A stretch of 64,000 bases of DNA from Spirochaetes bacterium GWE1_32_154. Its GTDB lineage: Bacteria; Spirochaetota; GWE2-31-10. Shown here one piece after another: positions 7,940-16,741 of the stretch; position 1 is the first letter of the stretch, and every line of letters begins with the position of its first letter. Below the pieces are notes generated by a model. That model made no database searches and had not been told where the DNA came from. It was given only the letters and a program-made list of their open reading frames with translations. The stretch lies in contig MIAY01000036.1 in the NCBI GenBank assembly GCA_001829315.1, forward strand, positions 1 through 64,000, written 5' to 3'. Position numbers and translations under genes: made by a program.

Positions 7940-9927
7940 AGATCGACCCCTATACCACCAAAAATAAAGAGTAGTAAAACCATAACTATAATATACAAAA
8001 CATACAGATTCGGTTGTCCTTGCTGGAAAATGTACATTCTAAAAAATAATTTCCGTATGAAATAAAGTACCGGATACACTAATCGGGAAAGTATCAAATC
8101 AGCTACAGTATAATGAAAATGGGTTTTCTCAGGAAAATGTTGTAATTGTGACGTTTTGCTGATTTTTGGTAATAAAATGAATGAAAATAATTGGGTAATA
8201 ATCTGAGCAAATGATGTTCCGGTATATTGCATTCGTGGGGTTGGTTTTGTATACCCGCAATCCCATGTAATACCTTTAATCGTTTTGTAAGGTGTAGAAG
8301 CTTTTTTGTACAGTACAATGATAATTATGACAATGGCTATCAGCAGTAAACCGGTAGCGGTAATAAAGTGAAGCGGTATGAGTTTAGAAATGACTAGTGA
8401 ATCCGGATTATACGCTGTCCATGCAGAAATTGCACCGTCTAATAATGGAGTTACCAATACGGGAAGTATACCGGTAATAATACAAAAACCGGCAAGAACA
8501 AACATGGGTATTTTCATTGAAAGTGCAGGGGCGTGTGAGTGATTTTTCATTTCTGAACGGGGCGAACCAAGAAAAACTATACTGTACATTTTTACAAAAG
8601 TGGCTAATGCAAGAGTTCCAATCATAGCAAGTACCACGGCTGCTAAAGCTATAAGAGTTATATTGGATGTAGTTGATGGTTCTATGCTCTTGAAGAAACC
8701 CAGATATAATAACCATTCACTCACAAACCCGTTAAGAGGCGGAAGTGCACTTATTGCAACTGCACCGATTATAAACATAAAAGCTGAAAATGGCATTTTC
8801 TTTGCCAAACCACCCATTAATTCAATATTTTGAGTGCCGGTAGCGTGTATGACAGCACCGGAATTGAAAAACAATAATGCCTTGAAAAAACTGTGATTTA
8901 AAACATGGAAAAATGCACCGCCCATTCCCAGTATGACTAATTCAGGTTTCGCATACGATCGCCCCAGTAAAGCCAGGCCGATACCCATTCCGATTATACC
9001 GATATTTTCAATACTGCTGTAGGCGAGAATCCGTTTAAAATCAGTTTGTGAGAATGCAAATACAATTCCTGAAAGACCGGTTATCGCGCCAACGCAGAGT
9101 AATACTATGCCCCACCATGGTTCGGATACCATTAACAAACCGGAAAACCTGATTATACCATAAATACCCATTTTTAATACAACGGCTGACATTACCGCTG
9201 AAACATGACTTGGTGCATTTGCATGAGCATCGGGTAACCATACATGAAATGGAATAAAACCGGCTTTAAAGCTAAAACCAATGAAGGCGAATATAAAAAT
9301 AATACCGGTAGTTTGTTTTGAAAGTGTTTGCGTCTGAGTTAAAATAAAAGAACCGGTAGTTGAGTTCCATAGAATAAACATGATAAAGAGTATAAGAGTT
9401 CCAATATGGGTGCATACAAAGTAAACAAAACCTGCATCCCGTATTTCTTTTTTGTGATCTTCGGTTGTTAAACAAAAAAAGGCAGACAATGCCATGGATT
9501 CCCAGGCAATGAGAAACAAAATGCCATCATGTGCAATAACGATTAATGCCATGCTCCCGGCTAATGTACCAAAGAAAAAACCAAGTTTCTGTCCGTTTGC
9601 CGTATGTTCTTTTTGCTTCCAGTATCCGAGACTGTAGATTGACCCCAGTGCGGGAATAATAAACACAGGGATTAAGAAGAATGCACTAAGTTTGTCTACT
9701 GCTACTGCAAAGTTTCCAAGGGGAATAGTCCATGAAATAATTAATGTTGGCGGTATATCGGTTGCAAAGGAAAATGCTGTTCCAATACATCCAGTGATAC
9801 TGCCGAGAACTACCAGGAAAACCGTTACATAGTGACCTTTTTCTGATGATGATGAGAAAAATAAAGCCGGTACACCGCTTATAAAAAGTATTGATAAACC
9901 GCTCAGAATTAAGAAAATCATTATCAT
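7936..9927 (-). CDS. HyfB/NuoL-like antiporter subunit of Ehr/group 4 complex
   Basis: A 663-residue membrane protein with about 15 helices and the proton_antipo_M core. Visible signatures are LIAWESMALSAFFCL with the conserved Glu, KAGFIPFHVWLPDAHANAPSHVSA, and FKRILAYSSIENIGIIGMG. The C-terminal part includes TWDCGYTKPTPRMQYTGTSFAQ, a segment typical of HyfB/HycC-type subunits. It is the first gene of the six-gene membrane operon, 135 bases after the HTH-EIIA gene, with AAGGATT before ATG. It is probably the main ion-translocating subunit. Confidence 0.88.
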   Translation of the reverse strand: MIMIFLILSGLSILFISGVPALFFSSSSEKGHYVTVFLVVLGSITGCIGTAFSFATDIPPTLIISWTIPLGNFAVAVDKLSAFFLIPVFIIPALGSIYSLGYWKQKEHTANGQKLGFFFGTLAGSMALIVIAHDGILFLIAWESMALSAFFCLTTEDHKKEIRDAGFVYFVCTHIGTLILFIMFILWNSTTGSFILTQTQTLSKQTTGIIFIFAFIGFSFKAGFIPFHVWLPDAHANAPSHVSAVMSAVVLKMGIYGIIRFSGLLMVSEPWWGIVLLCVGAITGLSGIVFAFSQTDFKRILAYSSIENIGIIGMGIGLALLGRSYAKPELVILGMGGAFFHVLNHSFFKALLFFNSGAVIHATGTQNIELMGGLAKKMPFSAFMFIIGAVAISALPPLNGFVSEWLLYLGFFKSIEPSTTSNITLIALAAVVLAMIGTLALATFVKMYSIVFLGSPRSEMKNHSHAPALSMKIPMFVLAGFCIITGILPVLVTPLLDGAISAWTAYNPDSLVISKLIPLHFITATGLLLIAIVIIIIVLYKKASTPYKTIKGITWDCGYTKPTPRMQYTGTSFAQIITQLFSFILLPKISKTSQLQHFPEKTHFHYTVADLILSRLVYPVLYFIRKLFFRMYIFQQGQPNLYVLYIIVMVLLLFIFGGIGVDL

Positions 9928-9945
9928 AATTGAAATCCTTTATTA

Positions 9946-10064
9946 AGCTTCTTGCAAAAATACTCTTCTTATCTCGAATTTTTGCAAGAAGCTACTTCTA
10001 ATGCGATTATATCGCATATGGTGAAAGCAAAATCAAGTACCCTTGATTTTTGCAAAAGCCTCTA
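9946..10064 (-). repeat. Dispersed nested-hairpin element, copy 1
   Basis: A 119-base element. On the minus strand it begins at the TAG stop of the HTH-EIIA gene and contains, in order, a GCAAAAATCAAGG/CTTGATTTTGC arm pair, a central palindrome with arms ATGCGAT and ATCGCAT, and a long hairpin with arms AGCTTCTTGCAAAAA/TTTTTGCAAGAAGCT. The same order and words occur at 45094-45214 and 58264-58515, with weaker copies at 10795-10911 and 33603-33689. It separates the regulator from the Ehr operon and could act as a transcript hairpin or terminator. Confidence 0.8.
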
Positions 10065-10736
10065 TTGAATTGATTCTTCAGCTTTTTGCAATAGAGAAAG
10101 TAAAATTTCAGGTGATTCATGATGTGATAGTGCCGTTGTGATATTCTGATCATGAAGTATAGAGGCAATTCTTGAAAGTAATCGTAAATGACCCCGGACT
10201 GTTTTACTAATCATAACAAACAATGTGTTAACCGGTTTCTCATCCAAAGCGTTAAAATCTATCGGATGTTCAAGAAAACAGAGCATAACTATAGGATTAT
10301 CTATCTGCAAAACGATTGGATTACGCACATGCGGTATTGCAATACCATTACCAACAGCGGTTGATCCTAATTCTTCCCGTGCTAAAAGTATTTGGTATAA
10401 AAAATCGCGGTCAACATCTTCAGGTATATTGAGTAACTCAACAATTGATTTTAAAACTTCTGCCTGGCTATTACCTTTTACGTTATAGAATATTCCGCCT
10501 TCTTTGACAGCATCGATTAATAATGGAAGAATCTCTTCATCATTTTTGTTTTCTGCAGAAAATAAAGCTGATGTTTTTTTATGGTGTGTTGCAGCCCATT
10601 CCATGATTTCGGTTTGATTAAATCGATATTGTTCATTTATTTTATGGCAGGGTATCTCTTTTTGTTTTATCCAGCGATAGACTTCATTTTCTGAAACATC
10701 AAACATTAATGCTATTTCTTTAACGGTTATGAGCAT
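10062..10736 (-). CDS. HTH (excisionase/MerR-like) - PTS EIIA (type 2, PtsN-like) regulator
   Basis: A 224-residue two-domain protein. Residues 1-50 form an excisionase-type helix-turn-helix (ITVKEIALMFDVSENEVYRWIKQKEIP, interrupted here only by convention). Residues about 75-224 are a fructose-type PTS EIIA domain with the phospho-acceptor His in GIAIPHVRNPI. Such fusions are thought to sense phosphotransfer state and bind DNA or partners. The gene lies upstream of, and in the same direction as, the Ehr operon, so it may control it; a dispersed repeat lies in the 135-base gap. The start is supported by AAGGAATG 6 bases before ATG. Whether it binds DNA as a repressor cannot be told from sequence. 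Confidence 0.82.
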   Translation of the reverse strand: MLITVKEIALMFDVSENEVYRWIKQKEIPCHKINEQYRFNQTEIMEWAATHHKKTSALFSAENKNDEEILPLLIDAVKEGGIFYNVKGNSQAEVLKSIVELLNIPEDVDRDFLYQILLAREELGSTAVGNGIAIPHVRNPIVLQIDNPIVMLCFLEHPIDFNALDEKPVNTLFVMISKTVRGHLRLLSRIASILHDQNITTALSHHESPEILLSLLQKAEESIQ

Positions 10737-10794
10737 ATTACATTCCTTTGATAGGACAGGAAAATGATAAGAAAATTTTCTATGTCTGTCAATA

Positions 10795-10911
10795 GAGCCT
10801 CATGCAAAAAAACTTTTTTTTATTTTGAATTTTTGGAATGGGCTTCTTATAATACGATTTTATCACATATTGCGAACGTAAAAGAATGTACTCATTATTT
10901 TTGCAAGAGAT
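10795..10911 (-). repeat. Dispersed nested-hairpin element, diverged copy 2
   Basis: This element resembles copy 1 in the same orientation (TTGCAAAAATAATGAGTAC, a central ATATGTGATAAAATCGTAT palindrome, then a TTTTTGCATGAGGCT end) but has several mismatches, so the hairpins are imperfect. It lies just upstream of the HTH-EIIA gene. Confidence 0.6.
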
Positions 10912-10976
10912 TCAACAGAAAAGGACATCAGTAACACGAAAGATTTTAGCTTTACAGAGGTATGAACTGAAGTGAT

Positions 10977-11023
10977 GATGGATTGATGGGTTTGTTTATG
11001 GGGATTTTATGAAGACTGAGTAA
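10977..11023 (+). pseudogene. SH3-protein 3'-end remnant, copy 3
   Basis: A plus-strand frame reads IDGFVYGDFMKTE and a stop, the terminal peptide of the SH3 remnant at 658-897, with a small indel upstream. The last 27 bases match the copy at 2635-2661 exactly, in inverted orientation. The surrounding 10912-11285 stretch holds no other recognisable gene. Confidence 0.55.
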
Positions 11024-11285
11024 GTTTTATCTTGATTAAGTCATTTATTGCTTGTATAATCAAATTGAGGCATCTTTATGGAAGATATACAACCTAAGGC
11101 TGTATTGTCAATACCCCATAGTGAAGATATTTTTATAAATTTCTTTTCTGATTGTTGGTAGAAAAATAATCCAGAACACATTTTGATATATATCAGGAGA
11201 TATATATTTTCTTACTTCAAATAAGAATAACGAATATACAATGTATAAAGTAAAAAGAGATTGGTAAGAAAAAAAATCGAGGATT

Positions 11286-12116
11286 TTAACATTGACTAAA
11301 TGATTTCGCAAGCTCAATTTTTGACCGGCAGCCGGCTTTTTTGTATATCAGTGAAGCAGTTTTATTAATCATATAAAATGAGATTCCAAGCTCATTACCG
11401 GTTTCCTTATAACTTTTGCCGGCTATCAATAAAACTGCTATTTTATATTCAGTTTCATTGAGGATTTCTTTGAGAGAATTACTGTTTGATGCCGGCTGGG
11501 ACATATATGTCTTTTTAGCAGAAGCACCATATTCAAGTATAAGTATGAAAATCATAACACCTGCATAAAGGTAAAGACCGGTTTCAATACTGAACGCCAT
11601 TGCGATGGACTTTAACATCAGGAAAACCATTAATAGCAGATAACTCCAGTACATTGGATTTGATGCATTATTCTTTAAACCCTTTATTATAGTAAATAAA
11701 ACTACGATCACGGCATACATAGCAACGATGCTGAAGATAAGGGTCAATAAATACTCTGCATTTATTATTGAAAATATATCGAGTATAAATAACTGCAACA
11801 TCACAATCACTTCTGCTGCAAAATAAATCATAGAAATTTTTCCCGGAAGCATGTCAGGAATAATACTTGAACCAATCAACACGCATATAAATGAGATGAA
11901 AATCATAGTTGAGGAAAAAATCAATGTATACCAGATATTTGCATACATTTCCTCAGAAGGTATAAACCTCCTGCAAAACATAATGATTATATAGCAGATA
12001 AAAAAAAGAGCAAAATATACATACTTTATGTTTTTTCTCTGAACTGCCAGAAAAATATTCTTAATAGTAAGAAACGAAAATATACCAATAATAGAAGAGA
12101 AAATATAAAGGAGCAT
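11286..12116 (-). CDS. Membrane-bound LuxR-type transcription regulator
   Basis: A 276-residue protein with about seven hydrophobic helices (residues 1-200) followed by a C-terminal LuxR/GerE-type helix-turn-helix at about 210-275: LNETEYKIAVLLIAGKSYKETG, then ELGISFYMINKTASLIYKKAGC. The architecture is a multi-spanning sensor fused directly to a DNA-binding domain, so it probably detects a membrane-soluble or external cue and binds DNA from the membrane. It is transcribed divergently from the NRPS cluster across a 310-base region with repeated operator-like motifs, which makes it the likely pathway regulator. A weak AAGGAATG precedes the start. Confidence 0.75.
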   Translation of the reverse strand: MLLYIFSSIIGIFSFLTIKNIFLAVQRKNIKYVYFALFFICYIIIMFCRRFIPSEEMYANIWYTLIFSSTMIFISFICVLIGSSIIPDMLPGKISMIYFAAEVIVMLQLFILDIFSIINAEYLLTLIFSIVAMYAVIVVLFTIIKGLKNNASNPMYWSYLLLMVFLMLKSIAMAFSIETGLYLYAGVMIFILILEYGASAKKTYMSQPASNSNSLKEILNETEYKIAVLLIAGKSYKETGNELGISFYMINKTASLIYKKAGCRSKIELAKSFSQC

Positions 12117-12246
12117 GAGGGGACATTCCTTTTGTGTTACTTTTTTTTACATTTTTCTCATTTTTTCAGCCCACTGTCAAGAAGTAGAACATAAAAACAG
12201 TACTGTTGATAATTTCATATATCATAAAACCGCTATTATATCTGCA

Positions 12247-12298
12247 GTAGGAAATCCTACCGGCTTTAAGTAGGAAAAAATACCGGCTGGTAGGAAAA
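12247..12298. promoter_or_regulatory. Operator-like repeat array between luxR-type and NRPS genes
   Basis: Three phased copies of GTAGGAAA start at 12247, 12270 and 12290 (spacings 23 and 20 bases, about two helical turns). The first two continue into the shared word TACCGGCT. The first copy contains the inverted repeat TAGGA-AA-TCCTA. The array lies 130-180 bases before the NRPS start in the divergent intergenic region, which is what binding sites for the neighbouring LuxR-type regulator would look like. Binding is inferred. Confidence 0.55.
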
Positions 12299-12429
12299 CT
12301 TACTGTTTATTTATGCTTCATAATGTGTTTTTCTCTGAAGAACTGTACGATGGTTTTCCGGGTAGCATCACTATCCTGTGGTACACACATAAAATCATGT
12401 ATTTTTTTACGAACCGGGGGAGCATAATT

Positions 12430-15400
12430 ATGTTTGACAAAACTGCTGATAAGCCTATCATGATTGATAGGGATTATAAATCAAAGATACAGGACGTTTC
12501 ATCTTATATCAGGATGTATAGTGAAACACGTGGCAACGCCATCGCGGTAACTGATGGTATTAAATCGGTTTCATGGGAAGATTTAGTTTATAATGTAAAT
12601 AGCAAATCTGAAATCCTGATCAAACGAGGCGTAAATCCGGGTGAAATTGTTATAATATCCATGCAGCGATCTATTGAACTGTATGAGTGGATTCTCGCTG
12701 TATGGAATATTCATGCAGTGTATGCTCCGGTTGATCCCTCAAGTCCGGCAGATAGAAATGAATATATATTTGCATCGATAAACCCCGTGTTGGTAATCTC
12801 TGATGCTTCTGAGATAAATGAGTTAATGAGGCACGACAGCAATCCATTATACAATGATGCTGCATATATAATATTCACTTCAGGATCCACAGGAAAACCG
12901 AAAGGTGTAATTAATCACCGGGCCGGGCTTCATTATGCGCTGTTCATGATGAGGAAATTATTACCGGTAACCACATCTGATACAGTTCTCCACTTTCTTT
13001 CTCCGGGCTTTGATGCTTCATTATTTGAAATCGGGCTTCATCTCAGTACCGGAGCTTCTCTTGCCATTGTACCGCCACATATATCTGCCGGTAAAGAATT
13101 AGCCACTTTTATAAACAGTACCGGGGTGTCTGTAATGGCATCCACACCTTCAATATACTCTGTCCTTAATTCTGCTGAACTACCCGGATTAAAAACAGTA
13201 ATAATGGGGGGAGAGGTTATGACTTCAGGGCTTGCGGCATTATGGATGCAAAACAGTAGATTATACAACGTATACGGTCCAACAGAAGTTGCACTCTGGA
13301 GCAGTATTGGCGAAATAACTGATCCGGATGACATTCATATCGGTTCCCCGCTTCCCGGACTTTCATTTGCATTACGAAATAATGAAAATACCCATGAAGG
13401 GGATGAAACAGCCGGAGAATTATATATAACCGGTGAAAGTGTTGCTTCGGGATATATTGGAACAGATGCCCTGGTAAAATCTCCTTTCAGCACATTTGAA
13501 CACGGCAATGTAATAAAAAAATCGTATAAAACCGGTGATATTCTTAAACAAAGAAGTGATGGTAAATTTCAATATTGCGGAAGAGCTGATAGACAGGTTA
13601 AAATAAGAGGCTTCAGAATTGAACCGGGTGAAATAGAAACAGTTCTTATGAAAGCGGGATTACTCAAAAGCTGTCTGGTTAAAGCAACAGGTTCCGGAAG
13701 TAGTGCCAAATTATCAGCATACATTATTCCGGCTGCAGGTATCCTTGATACACTAGCGGAGGAACAATATTTAACCGGCATGAAAAGTTTAAGTGCTTTT
13801 ACTTACCGGACTGAAAAAGAAATGAATGCCACTGAGTTCTTCGGTTGGAAAAGTAAATTGACAGGTAAACCATTCACAGAAAAAACAATGCATGAATGGG
13901 TAAATGGTTCATTAGCTCGAATACGTTCTTGTAAGGGTAGCAATTACCTTGAAATAGGTTGCGGATCAGGAATCATTGGTACACAATTACTGGATGAAGC
14001 GGAGCATTATACCGGAACAGATATTTCATCTGAAGCACTTGCCATCTTTAAATCAAGAACATTAGAGAAAAAAATAACTCCTGATTTTCTCTGCTGCGGT
14101 GCGAATGAAATCAGGAGTATTAATAAAATCTTCGACACTATAATCATTAATTCAGTTGTACAGTATTTTCCATCGCTTGGATATCTTCAGTCAGTAATCG
14201 AAATATGCTTGAGTAAACTTGAAGACCGGGGTGTTATATATATCGGCGATATTAGAAATTATGATTTACTTTCAGAATATGCATCTTACATCAATAGTCA
14301 TGGCTCGCAAAAATATGATCCTGAATCAGATAATGAACTGATCATATCACCTCGGTACTTCAGACAGCTTACCAATATTTCAGGCACTCAGGTTTCAACT
14401 GTAGTTATGCCGCGTATAGGGTGTCATGATAATGAATTAGGTATATTCAGATATGACGCTTTTATTATTAAACACGATCAAAAACCATTATCTATGCCGG
14501 CCACCCCTGTGATGAGTGAAATCTTTGATATTTCCAAAGGAATTTACAATAAAAGATTGCTTCCATTTTTAAAGAATGTACATGATACATTCTTTAATGC
14601 TCATGTAGCTGATCCTGATGATTTTGAACATATACATAATCATTACCTGATTCCTGTACTGTCATCTTCTTCACCGTATCAGTTTGATATTATATCGTGC
14701 TGGCAGAAATCAGGGGTTCATATAGGTGATATTACTATACCTGCTGAATCCAGTGCAACAAATCAGTTTATTTCTCCGGATTTCTCTAACAATCCCGCTG
14801 AAAAAACCGGTAAATCAGAACTTACTGAAAAAATCAGTGAGTACGCAAAACAACATCTGCCGCATTATATGGTTCCTGCATTTTATTCAATATTACAATG
14901 CTTTCCTCGAACTCATCACGGGAAAATAGATGAAAAAGCACTCCCGGAACATCATCAGGAAAGAACCGGTTATGAAGGAAATAGTGAAAATGAGAAAAAG
15001 ATAATAGATGTATGGACGAAAATCCTTAATGAACCACCTGAATCACCTGAGAGTAGTTTTACTGCATCCGGAGGAACTTCTCTTCAGATAATAGAACTGG
15101 TAAGTACCATTGAAGAGATATTTAACTGCTCGCTTTCGTTACCGGCTATTATTTCCAATTCTACCATCAGATTTATACTGCAAAGTATAGCGGGACACGC
15201 ACATAATCCTGATGGTCAGCTTATGGAACTTACCTCCGGTACCACGCCGGTATCTTTTTTACCGGTATTTATACATCCGCTTTCCGGTACGGTTGATTGC
15301 TACAAACATCTGACAGATTATCTGCATGATATCCGAACTATCGGTATATCCGGTGGTTCACGTCTACCGCTCAGTATGGAGGATCTTGCAGCATCATATA

Positions 15401-15879
15401 TCCGACTCCTTATTAAGGAAAGAGACGGAGAAAACTTTCATCTTATCGGATGGTCGTTTGGCGGAATGCTCGCTTATGAAATGGCATGTCAGCTCTACAC
15501 TATGGGCAGGAAAGTTGAACTCACTATAATTGATACGGCTATACCGCTTAAAGATGATGCTTTTACTGAAAAGCGCCTTAAATGGATTTGCAGTGAGGAA
15601 GGTACTGATGCGTTAAGTTCATATCATCATAAACTCGCAGAAATCTACCAATCCTACACTCCAAAACAATTGAGAGCTACAATTACACTAATCGAAGCAG
15701 AAAACAGATCTTCATGGGAGCAGAGTGATCCTCTATTTACACAAGGACGGTCTCTTGGCTGGGAATATTTTGCACAAGTGCAGAATGTGAAGTCGCCAGG
15801 CGCTCATCTTACGATGCTTAACAGTGTAAATGCAGCAAAGGCATCTCTTACAATCAGGGAATTAATTTTAGAAATATAA
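12430..15879 (+). CDS. Single-module NRPS: A domain with inserted methyltransferase, PCP, thioesterase
   Basis: 1149 residues from the ATG at 12430, chosen for GGGGGAG 8 bases upstream. The adenylation domain has A2 (YAPVDPSSP), A3 (YIIFTSGSTGKPKG, about residue 144), A5 (NVYGPTE), A7 (YKTGD) and A8 (GRADRQVKIRGFRIEPGEIE, about 382). A SAM methyltransferase interrupts it between A8 and A10 (YLEIGCGSG at about 506). A10 (HGKIDEKAL, about 830) restores it. A PCP with its phosphopantetheine Ser in GGTSLQ (about 881) and a type I thioesterase with GWSFGG (about 1007) follow. There is no condensation domain. By alignment to GrsA the pocket reads roughly D-A-F-A-I-G-V-L-W, which suggests a hydrophobic amino acid. 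The product may be an N-methyl amino acid derivative. It heads a three-gene operon. Confidence 0.88.
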   Translation: MFDKTADKPIMIDRDYKSKIQDVSSYIRMYSETRGNAIAVTDGIKSVSWEDLVYNVNSKSEILIKRGVNPGEIVIISMQRSIELYEWILAVWNIHAVYAPVDPSSPADRNEYIFASINPVLVISDASEINELMRHDSNPLYNDAAYIIFTSGSTGKPKGVINHRAGLHYALFMMRKLLPVTTSDTVLHFLSPGFDASLFEIGLHLSTGASLAIVPPHISAGKELATFINSTGVSVMASTPSIYSVLNSAELPGLKTVIMGGEVMTSGLAALWMQNSRLYNVYGPTEVALWSSIGEITDPDDIHIGSPLPGLSFALRNNENTHEGDETAGELYITGESVASGYIGTDALVKSPFSTFEHGNVIKKSYKTGDILKQRSDGKFQYCGRADRQVKIRGFRIEPGEIETVLMKAGLLKSCLVKATGSGSSAKLSAYIIPAAGILDTLAEEQYLTGMKSLSAFTYRTEKEMNATEFFGWKSKLTGKPFTEKTMHEWVNGSLARIRSCKGSNYLEIGCGSGIIGTQLLDEAEHYTGTDISSEALAIFKSRTLEKKITPDFLCCGANEIRSINKIFDTIIINSVVQYFPSLGYLQSVIEICLSKLEDRGVIYIGDIRNYDLLSEYASYINSHGSQKYDPESDNELIISPRYFRQLTNISGTQVSTVVMPRIGCHDNELGIFRYDAFIIKHDQKPLSMPATPVMSEIFDISKGIYNKRLLPFLKNVHDTFFNAHVADPDDFEHIHNHYLIPVLSSSSPYQFDIISCWQKSGVHIGDITIPAESSATNQFISPDFSNNPAEKTGKSELTEKISEYAKQHLPHYMVPAFYSILQCFPRTHHGKIDEKALPEHHQERTGYEGNSENEKKIIDVWTKILNEPPESPESSFTASGGTSLQIIELVSTIEEIFNCSLSLPAIISNSTIRFILQSIAGHAHNPDGQLMELTSGTTPVSFLPVFIHPLSGTVDCYKHLTDYLHDIRTIGISGGSRLPLSMEDLAASYIRLLIKERDGENFHLIGWSFGGMLAYEMACQLYTMGRKVELTIIDTAIPLKDDAFTEKRLKWICSEEGTDALSSYHHKLAEIYQSYTPKQLRATITLIEAENRSSWEQSDPLFTQGRSLGWEYFAQVQNVKSPGAHLTMLNSVNAAKASLTIRELILEI

Positions 15880-15895
15880 AAAACAGGAGTTTATA

Positions 15896-16741
15896 ATGCC
15901 TAACGTACAATTAAAAAACGGGGTTACAATCAATTACTCGTACAAAAAAAATTATGAAAACGCAGATAATGTGGTGTTATTTAATGGTGCATTTAACACG
16001 ATACAGGACTGGGAATCTATGGCTGATTCAATTGCAGCAGAATTGAAGTGCAATGTAGTAACATTTGAAATGCGGAATCAGGGCGAATCTACAAAATATA
16101 CATCTGACTTTGAATACTCAGGATTTATTGAAGATGCGTATTTGCTGCTTAAACATCTTGAAATTGACAGTGTTTCTATAATTACCTATTCAAGCGGTTC
16201 AGCTATAGCAGTTGATTTTATTCACGCCTATCCGTATCTGGTTAATACGGTTATATTTGCCGGCCCTATGATTAATCCGGAAGGAATGTTCAAGACCCGG
16301 CTAGTATGCAGATCATCATTGGCAGCACTTGAACAGGGGGGGATGAAAGCTGCTACGGTATGTCTTTTTCCTATGATATTCAGTAATTCATTTCTTGAGG
16401 TTATAAAAGATAATTTTGACAACCTGCTTGATATGTTTGAAAAGTCATATAATCCGGCAACATTATCAGTATATATGAAAAGCTGGATGCAAAACTCTAT
16501 GAATTTAGAAAAAATATCTTTTGTTGCAGATAATACAAAAACACATTTTTTATATGGCGAAGAGGATGTGTATAATGCACCGGAGTATGTTAAACAACTT
16601 GAAAAAAAACTGGGAATAAATAGAATTTTATTTCACGAGTTAAAGAAAAAAGGTCACGCATTGCATATTGAAGACATGAAAGGTTTCTCTGATAAAGTGG
16701 TAGAAATATTGAAAAATAAACCGGCAGGAGCAGCTTTATGA
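15896..16741 (+). CDS. Alpha/beta hydrolase of the NRPS cluster
   Basis: A 281-residue alpha/beta hydrolase fold protein. The oxyanion segment VVLFNGAFNT, the strand VVTFEMRNQGES, the nucleophile elbow TYSSGSA (Ser in an S-x-G-S variant of GxSxG) and the catalytic His in KKKGHALHIED are in the usual order, with FLYGEED supplying the acid. It has no signal peptide, so it is cytosolic. It starts 16 bases after the NRPS stop with AGGAG before ATG and overlaps the next gene, so it belongs to the same operon. It could release or hydrolyse the NRPS product, act as a type II thioesterase, or transfer an acyl group. A run of seven G lies inside the coding sequence at about 16335. Confidence 0.8.
   Translation: MPNVQLKNGVTINYSYKKNYENADNVVLFNGAFNTIQDWESMADSIAAELKCNVVTFEMRNQGESTKYTSDFEYSGFIEDAYLLLKHLEIDSVSIITYSSGSAIAVDFIHAYPYLVNTVIFAGPMINPEGMFKTRLVCRSSLAALEQGGMKAATVCLFPMIFSNSFLEVIKDNFDNLLDMFEKSYNPATLSVYMKSWMQNSMNLEKISFVADNTKTHFLYGEEDVYNAPEYVKQLEKKLGINRILFHELKKKGHALHIEDMKGFSDKVVEILKNKPAGAAL

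Noticed and set aside
2673-9927. A functional H2-evolving formate hydrogenlyase or Ech hydrogenase
   Set aside because: Both nickel-binding CxxC motifs are missing from the large subunit, and no formate dehydrogenase or maturation genes are present in the window.
11108-11317. 69-residue minus-strand ORF after the LuxR-type gene
   Set aside because: It overlaps the regulator's 3' end, has no ribosome binding site and no recognisable pattern; its composition is that of AT-rich noncoding sequence.
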